NCBI GenBank assembly: GCA_002440265.1
Contig: DJSG01000052.1
Span: 9,484-15,664 of the forward strand
DNA length: 6,181 bases
DNA from: Bacteroidales bacterium UBA6340
GTDB taxonomy: Bacteria > Bacteroidota > Bacteroidia > Bacteroidales > Paludibacteraceae
Direction: 5' to 3'
Made by a program: the position numbers and the translations under genes. The first letter of the stretch is position 1, and each line of letters opens with the position of its first letter. The notes below the pieces were generated by a model that was given only the letters and a program-made list of their open reading frames with translations, had not been told where the DNA came from and made no database searches. Shown here piece after piece: positions 1 through 3,679 of the stretch.

Positions 1-39
1 GTATGTGATTAAGCCGACAATACCGCGAGGATGCCCTCA

Positions 40-60
40 TTAACTATTAACTATTAACTA
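40..60. repeat. Tandem heptamer repeat (TTAACTA x3) upstream of trmD
   Basis: Three perfect head-to-tail copies of TTAACTA are followed by a partial fourth (TTAC, 61-64). The array ends about 10 bp before the trmD ATG, so it occupies the place of the leader or ribosome-binding region. It is AT-rich in an otherwise GC-rich segment. No clear TAnnTTTG promoter box is visible in 1-73, so trmD may be transcribed from further upstream. Whether copy number affects expression is not known. Confidence 0.85.
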
Positions 61-73
61 TTACTTGAATAAA

Positions 74-772
74 ATGCGTATCGACATCATCACCGCTTGC
101 CCCGAGTTACTGGAGTCTCCCCTCAACCACTCCATAGTCCAGCGTGCCAAGGACAAGGGCCTTGCCGAGATATATGTGCACAACCTCCGTGACTTCACCC
201 TTGACAAGCACCGCAAGGTGGACGACTACGCCTTTGGTTTCGGCGCAGGCATGGTCTTGCAGATAGAGCCCATCGACCGTGCCATCTCCCACCTCACTGC
301 GCAGCGGCACTATGATGAAATCATCTTCACCGCGCCCGATGGGGAACGTTTCACCCAGCGTGAGGCGAATGCCCTCTCGCTCAAGCAGAACATCATCATA
401 CTCTGCGGGCACTACAAAGGCGTGGACCAGCGTGTCCGCGACCATCTCATCACCAAGGAATATACGATTGGTGACTTTGTCCTCACGGGCGGAGAGATGC
501 CCGCTGCCATTATGACGGACGCTATTGTCCGTCTCCTTCCCGGAGCCCTTGGCGACGAGACCAGTGCGCTTAGCGACAGTTTCCAGGACGGACTCTTGGA
601 GCCCGGCGTGTACACCCGCCCTGCCGAGTACAAGGGTTGGCGGGTCCCCGACATACTCATATCGGGCAATCAGGCGAAGATTGACGAATGGCTCTACGAA
701 GAATCCCTCCGCCATACCCAATCCCGCCGCCCCGACCTCCTTGAGGAGAAACAAGGGGAATCTGTTATCTGA
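74..772 (+). CDS. trmD: tRNA (guanine-N1-)-methyltransferase TrmD
   Basis: TrmD transfers a methyl group from S-adenosylmethionine to N1 of G37, next to the anticodon, in cytosolic tRNAs; this prevents +1 frameshifting and is usually essential. The 232-residue protein matches the family length. It carries the trefoil-knot SAM-binding signatures CGHYKGVD (residues 111-118) and IGDFVLTGGE (132-141). It also has the catalytic pair R153 and D168 (in LSDSF), spaced as R154/D169 in E. coli TrmD, then YTRPAEYKGW and the C-terminal SGNQAKIDEW region. The early glycine loop reads AFGFGAGM, whereas E. coli has YGGGPGM. I chose ATG at 74 because the protein then begins MRIDIIT, as in Bacteroidetes homologues; an in-frame TTG at 65 would add only three residues. 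There is no Shine-Dalgarno sequence. The stop lies inside the 3' end of the convergent hydrolase gene (8-bp overlap). Confidence 0.97.
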   Translation: MRIDIITACPELLESPLNHSIVQRAKDKGLAEIYVHNLRDFTLDKHRKVDDYAFGFGAGMVLQIEPIDRAISHLTAQRHYDEIIFTAPDGERFTQREANALSLKQNIIILCGHYKGVDQRVRDHLITKEYTIGDFVLTGGEMPAAIMTDAIVRLLPGALGDETSALSDSFQDGLLEPGVYTRPAEYKGWRVPDILISGNQAKIDEWLYEESLRHTQSRRPDLLEEKQGESVI

Positions 773-1883
773 ATATAGTTTCAACCGCCTTACGCAGAGC
801 GGACAGGCTCCCTGTGTCTGTAGGGTGGACGCGGTTGGTGAGGAGTATCACAGCGCGTTGGCGGTCAGGAAACAGGGCGATACTCGTACCTGTGTAGCCC
901 GTATGGCGGAGAACAGTAAGCGGTGCGCCATGTGAGTCTGTGCCTTCGTCATCAAGCCACAACCCGGCATAGCAGGCGGCAGTACGGGTACTGTCGGACA
1001 AGGACATAAACCATATAGCCCATTTGGCAACATCCTCTGCCGTGGCAAAGACACCCGCATTACCCGATACGCCGCACATCATCACTCGTGCCAGCGGGTC
1101 ATGCACCGTGCCACGCAGACAAGCGGTATCGTTGCACTCGGTAGGGGCGATACGCGGGAGCAGCGTGTCGGACGGCAACCAGCCCATAGCGTCAGTATGG
1201 AGCGGAGTATAGAGATTTTGCCTGAGATACGTATTGATGTCTTCTCCCACGATAGCCTCCACTACACGCTGCAAAGTGATGAAATTCAAGCACGAATAGC
1301 GGTACTTCTCGCCCACTGCAGAGAGACGGCGGCAACGGCAGATAGTATCTATTAGGAAGTCCTGACGCGAGAGTTGTGCGACGTCACGAGCCGTATAGAC
1401 GCTGTCCAGCACACGGGCATTCATATATGGCGGTAAGCCCGAGCGGTGGGTGAGCAGGTCGCGGACAGTGGCATCGGTCAGAAAAGCAGGAAGATAGGTG
1501 CTGACTTTGTCATCTGCAGACAGCCGCCCCTGCTCTATCAGCAACAGGGCAGCCGAACCCGCGCCAATGGGTTTGCTGAGCGACGCCAAGTCGAAGACAG
1601 TGTTGGTAGTCATAGGCTCGCACACAGGCACCACGGCACGATGACCGTATGCACGCAGATAGGTGACACGCCCGCTGTCCACCACGCAAAGCACTGCACC
1701 GGGAATACAACGGCTACGGTCAAGAAAGACCGTGTCCCCCACCCCATTCGCAGAATCCACAGGATAGATAGCACTACATATCAGACTATCCGCACGGGCA
1801 TAGTCAAACCCCTCAGCATACAACTCCGAGCACAGCACACAAAGTATGAACAACAAATATCGATGCAATTTTCTCAATTTCAT
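765..1883 (-). CDS. Secreted serine hydrolase, beta-lactamase/class C-like (S12) family
   Basis: This is a penicillin-binding-protein-like serine hydrolase, probably an esterase, D-amino-peptidase or cell-wall-related enzyme in the periplasm; the substrate cannot be read from sequence. From the ATG at 1883 it has 372 residues. A basic N-terminus (MKLRKLHR) and hydrophobic LLFILCVLC stretch followed by ELYA form a likely signal peptide, cleaved near residue 23. The nucleophile motif is S101-L-S-K104 (in FDLASLSKPIG). The second motif region is Y196-S-C-L-N, and the third is H327-T-G329 (RHTGYTGT). GNAGVFATAEDVAKW is also typical of the family. The YxN position carries Cys instead of Asn, a position where relatives often have YSD. 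The mature part has 11 cysteines, many for a periplasmic protein. An in-frame GTG at 1895 would add four residues; I prefer the ATG. Transcription probably starts from the promoter at 1931-1961. The gene end overlaps trmD tail to tail. Confidence 0.92.
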   Translation of the reverse strand: MKLRKLHRYLLFILCVLCSELYAEGFDYARADSLICSAIYPVDSANGVGDTVFLDRSRCIPGAVLCVVDSGRVTYLRAYGHRAVVPVCEPMTTNTVFDLASLSKPIGAGSAALLLIEQGRLSADDKVSTYLPAFLTDATVRDLLTHRSGLPPYMNARVLDSVYTARDVAQLSRQDFLIDTICRCRRLSAVGEKYRYSCLNFITLQRVVEAIVGEDINTYLRQNLYTPLHTDAMGWLPSDTLLPRIAPTECNDTACLRGTVHDPLARVMMCGVSGNAGVFATAEDVAKWAIWFMSLSDSTRTAACYAGLWLDDEGTDSHGAPLTVLRHTGYTGTSIALFPDRQRAVILLTNRVHPTDTGSLSALRKAVETIFR

Positions 1884-1930
1884 GCTACAATTCACTCAGT
1901 TTTCTATTACGATTTACTCTATTTTCACGA

Positions 1931-1961
1931 CAAAGGTACTGCAAAATCCGCATATACACAA
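1931..1961 (-). promoter_or_regulatory. Bacteroidetes-type promoter for the serine hydrolase
   Basis: Read on the minus strand, TTG (1961-1959), a 20-bp spacer and TACCTTTG (1938-1931) match the Bacteroidetes primary sigma pattern of a -33 TTG and a -7 TAnnTTTG. Transcription would begin near 1924, giving a leader of about 40 nt before the ATG at 1883. This is inferred from motif and spacing only. Confidence 0.65.
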
Positions 1962-2037
1962 TAGCCTGCAAACAACTGCAGAGCCAACCATACCAAGGTT
2001 ACAGCATCACGCACACGTTCTGTTGATGTGTTACGCA

Positions 2038-2069
2038 TTTGCATATTCGCGGTATTTGTAGTACCTTTG
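2038..2069 (+). promoter_or_regulatory. Bacteroidetes-type promoter for the abiE operon
   Basis: TTTG (2038-2041), a 20-bp spacer and TACCTTTG (2062-2069) form a textbook Bacteroidetes promoter. The predicted start is near 2075, leaving a leader of about 70 nt before the abiEi ATG. The repeat array at 2082-2133 lies immediately downstream, inside the initially transcribed region, where a bound repressor could block clearance. The -7 box is the same octamer used by the divergent hydrolase promoter. Confidence 0.75.
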
Positions 2070-2081
2070 CGGTCAAATCCG

Positions 2082-2133
2082 GAACAGTAAATCCAATAAA
2101 ATAAGATTTACTGTTCGGAAATTGACTGTTCGG
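2082..2133. promoter_or_regulatory. Probable AbiEi operator: inverted repeat plus a third half-site
   Basis: GAACAGTAAATC (2082-2093) and GATTTACTGTTC (2105-2116) are perfect 12-bp inverted arms around an 11-bp AT-only-plus-one-C spacer. The right arm's ACTGTTCGG (2110-2118) recurs exactly as a direct repeat at 2125-2133, a 15-bp period. Characterised AbiEi antitoxins are winged-helix repressors that bind inverted repeats at their own promoter, so this array is the natural candidate operator. The same arms could also form a hairpin in the 5' leader RNA. The operator role is inferred; the repeats themselves are directly visible. Confidence 0.75.
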
Positions 2134-2145
2134 TAAGCCAATAGT

Positions 2146-2787
2146 ATGCAAACACGACAAATACAAACAGCATTAGAACAGATAGGAGAGATACCCGTTA
2201 CCTCTTCCGTTTTGGCATCTGCATTGGGTGATGCCGTAAATATCAACGACAAGATTCGTCGCATGGAGCAAGCGGGAGATGTGATTAGGCTGAAGCGCGG
2301 GCTGTATGTTGTTTCGCAAGAAATAACACACAAGCCGTTGTCTCAAGAACTGATTGCCAACCAACTGTATATGCCATCATATATCTCATGTTTGTCCGCA
2401 TTGCGTTTCTACGGACTGACCCCCGAGGCGGTATATCAGACACAATCCATGACTATCAAACATACCCGCACATTTGAGACACCTATCGGCGTTTTTGCTT
2501 ATAGCAATGTGGCTCGCGAGGTATTCCCTGTCGGTGTCACCAATATCACCCGCAACGGGTATTCGTTTGTGATTGCCACCCCCGAAAAGGCATTGTGCGA
2601 CTTGATTGCCGTCTCGCCGCAAGTAAACCTGCGCTACCTGCCCGATGCACAGCGATACTTGGAGGAGGACATCCGTTTGGATATGGATGCGTTCCATAAA
2701 ATGAACCCCGATATATTCCGTGAGTATGCCCATGTCGGAAAAAAGAAGACTTCTATTCAAACACTCATAAAACTGCTATCCCGATGA
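2146..2787 (+). CDS. abiEi: AbiEi-family antitoxin / transcriptional autorepressor
   Basis: This is the antitoxin of a type IV (AbiE) toxin-antitoxin pair. Family members neutralise the toxin's effect without a stable protein complex and repress their own operon. The 213-residue protein begins with a winged-helix DNA-binding region (about residues 1-58; VTSSVLASALG then INDKIRRMEQAGDVIRLKRGLYVV). The AbiEi core follows, with SYISCLSALRFYGLTPE (78-94) and the hallmark ATPEKALCDLI (144-154). A basic tail, KKKTSIQTLIKLLSR, closes it. The ATG at 2146 is not preceded by a Shine-Dalgarno sequence, as is usual in Bacteroidetes. The stop overlaps the next start as ATGA, indicating translational coupling and one mRNA. 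The gene sits directly behind a strong promoter match and a repeat array that it probably binds. GC content is about 44-45% in the parts I counted, lower than trmD. Confidence 0.9.
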   Translation: MQTRQIQTALEQIGEIPVTSSVLASALGDAVNINDKIRRMEQAGDVIRLKRGLYVVSQEITHKPLSQELIANQLYMPSYISCLSALRFYGLTPEAVYQTQSMTIKHTRTFETPIGVFAYSNVAREVFPVGVTNITRNGYSFVIATPEKALCDLIAVSPQVNLRYLPDAQRYLEEDIRLDMDAFHKMNPDIFREYAHVGKKKTSIQTLIKLLSR

Positions 2788-3608
2788 ACAATATCTATCA
2801 GAATATGCTTGCGCAATATGACCTCGGCACCAACCAACAGCAGCGCAATGCCACTTTTGAGGTCAACCAACAAATAGCCTTGGCGGGACTATATCAGGGT
2901 GGTTTCTTTGAGAAGGCGGCTTTTTATGGAGGTACGTGTCTGCGAATCTTCTATGGCTTGCAGCGGTTTAGCGAAGATATGGATTTTTCGCTCCTTGTAG
3001 CCGATGAACATTTCGACTTTACCCGTTATTTCCAACCGGTTATAGACGCCTTTGCATTGGTGGGGCGGCAAGTGGAAATCACCAAGAAAGAGAAGAAAAC
3101 ATTCGGCAAAGTGGAATCAGCATTTCTCAAAGATACTACTGATGTGTACGACATATCATTCCAAACGGAGAAGTCCGTCAAGATAAAGATTGAAGTGGAT
3201 ACACAGCCGCCGTTGGGTTTCTCTACTGAGCAGAAACTGCTATTGCAACCTGTTTCGTTTATGACACGCTGTTTCACATTGCCCGATTTGTTTGCAGGTA
3301 AGATGCATGCCCTTGTCTTTCGCAATTGGAAGAACCGTGTTAAGGGACGCGATTGGTACGATTTTGAGTTCTATGTGCGGCATCATGTACCGCTCCATTT
3401 TGCGCATTTGCAACAACGTATCCTGCAATTTAATGGTGAGCAATCGGATAAAGAGCATTTTCTCGCTCTTTTGCGCAGCCGACTAAGCACTACCGATATA
3501 CGCCACGTAAAAGCCGATGTGCTTCCTTTTGTCCGCAATCCGCACGAATTGGATATTTGGTCCAACGACTATTTCCTGCAGTTGGCAGAGCAGATAGTGT
3601 GGGAATAA
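2784..3608 (+). CDS. abiEii: AbiEii-family nucleotidyltransferase toxin
   Basis: This is the toxin of the AbiE system (AbiEii/AbiGii, DUF1814), a DNA polymerase beta-like nucleotidyltransferase. Related MenT toxins add nucleotides to tRNA acceptor ends; other members bind GTP and halt growth after phage infection. The 274-residue protein has motif I as G49-G50-T-C-L-R followed by R61-F-S-E-D65-M-D67-F, with both expected acidic residues. The next acidic strand is IKIEVD (134-139). The third conserved block is D168-LFAGK173-MHALVFR...K187-GRDWYDF194. All signature residues are present, so the toxin looks intact. It starts inside the abiEi stop (ATGA, 4-bp overlap), which keeps antitoxin and toxin coupled. 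A hairpin about 27 bp downstream may end the transcript. The actual nucleotide and RNA substrates cannot be told from sequence. Confidence 0.93.
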   Translation: MNNIYQNMLAQYDLGTNQQQRNATFEVNQQIALAGLYQGGFFEKAAFYGGTCLRIFYGLQRFSEDMDFSLLVADEHFDFTRYFQPVIDAFALVGRQVEITKKEKKTFGKVESAFLKDTTDVYDISFQTEKSVKIKIEVDTQPPLGFSTEQKLLLQPVSFMTRCFTLPDLFAGKMHALVFRNWKNRVKGRDWYDFEFYVRHHVPLHFAHLQQRILQFNGEQSDKEHFLALLRSRLSTTDIRHVKADVLPFVRNPHELDIWSNDYFLQLAEQIVWE

Positions 3609-3634
3609 GAGACAATCGGTCATACAGAGAACAC

Positions 3635-3675
3635 ACAGTAGAGGTTAGTTACCCTCAACGTGCAACCTCTATTGT
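3635..3675. terminator. Hairpin between convergent genes, candidate bidirectional terminator
   Basis: ACAGTAGAGGTT (3635-3646) pairs with AACCTCTATTGT (3664-3675): 12 bp with one G-U pair, around a 17-nt loop. It lies in the 71-bp gap between the abiEii stop and the stop of the minus-strand methyltransferase gene, where a shared terminator is expected. There is no clear U-tract on either side, so termination efficiency is uncertain. On the minus strand the wobble becomes a C-A mismatch, leaving an 8-bp core. Confidence 0.5.
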
Positions 3676-3679
3676 CAGT

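Noticed and set aside
2..43. Open stretch ending in TAA at 41-43 that could be the C-terminus of an upstream gene
   Set aside because: Only 13 codons are visible and another frame stops at 10-12, so neither can be assigned to a gene.
107..784. 225-codon open frame on the minus strand opposite trmD
   Set aside because: It lies entirely antisense to a clear TrmD, shows no recognisable domain, and is explained by the GC-rich codon pattern of trmD.
1446..1964. 172-codon open frame on the plus strand opposite the hydrolase
   Set aside because: It is antisense to a gene with all catalytic motifs, has a low-quality protein sequence with no family resemblance, and runs through the hydrolase promoter.
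1846..2061. 71-codon open frame on the plus strand between the hydrolase and abiE
   Set aside because: It overlaps the hydrolase 5' end and both promoter elements, with no start signal or recognisable product.
2082..2116. Intrinsic terminator or attenuator instead of an operator
   Set aside because: The arms are AT-rich with no U-tract after them and contain a third matching half-site outside the hairpin, which fits protein binding better; a minor RNA role is not excluded.
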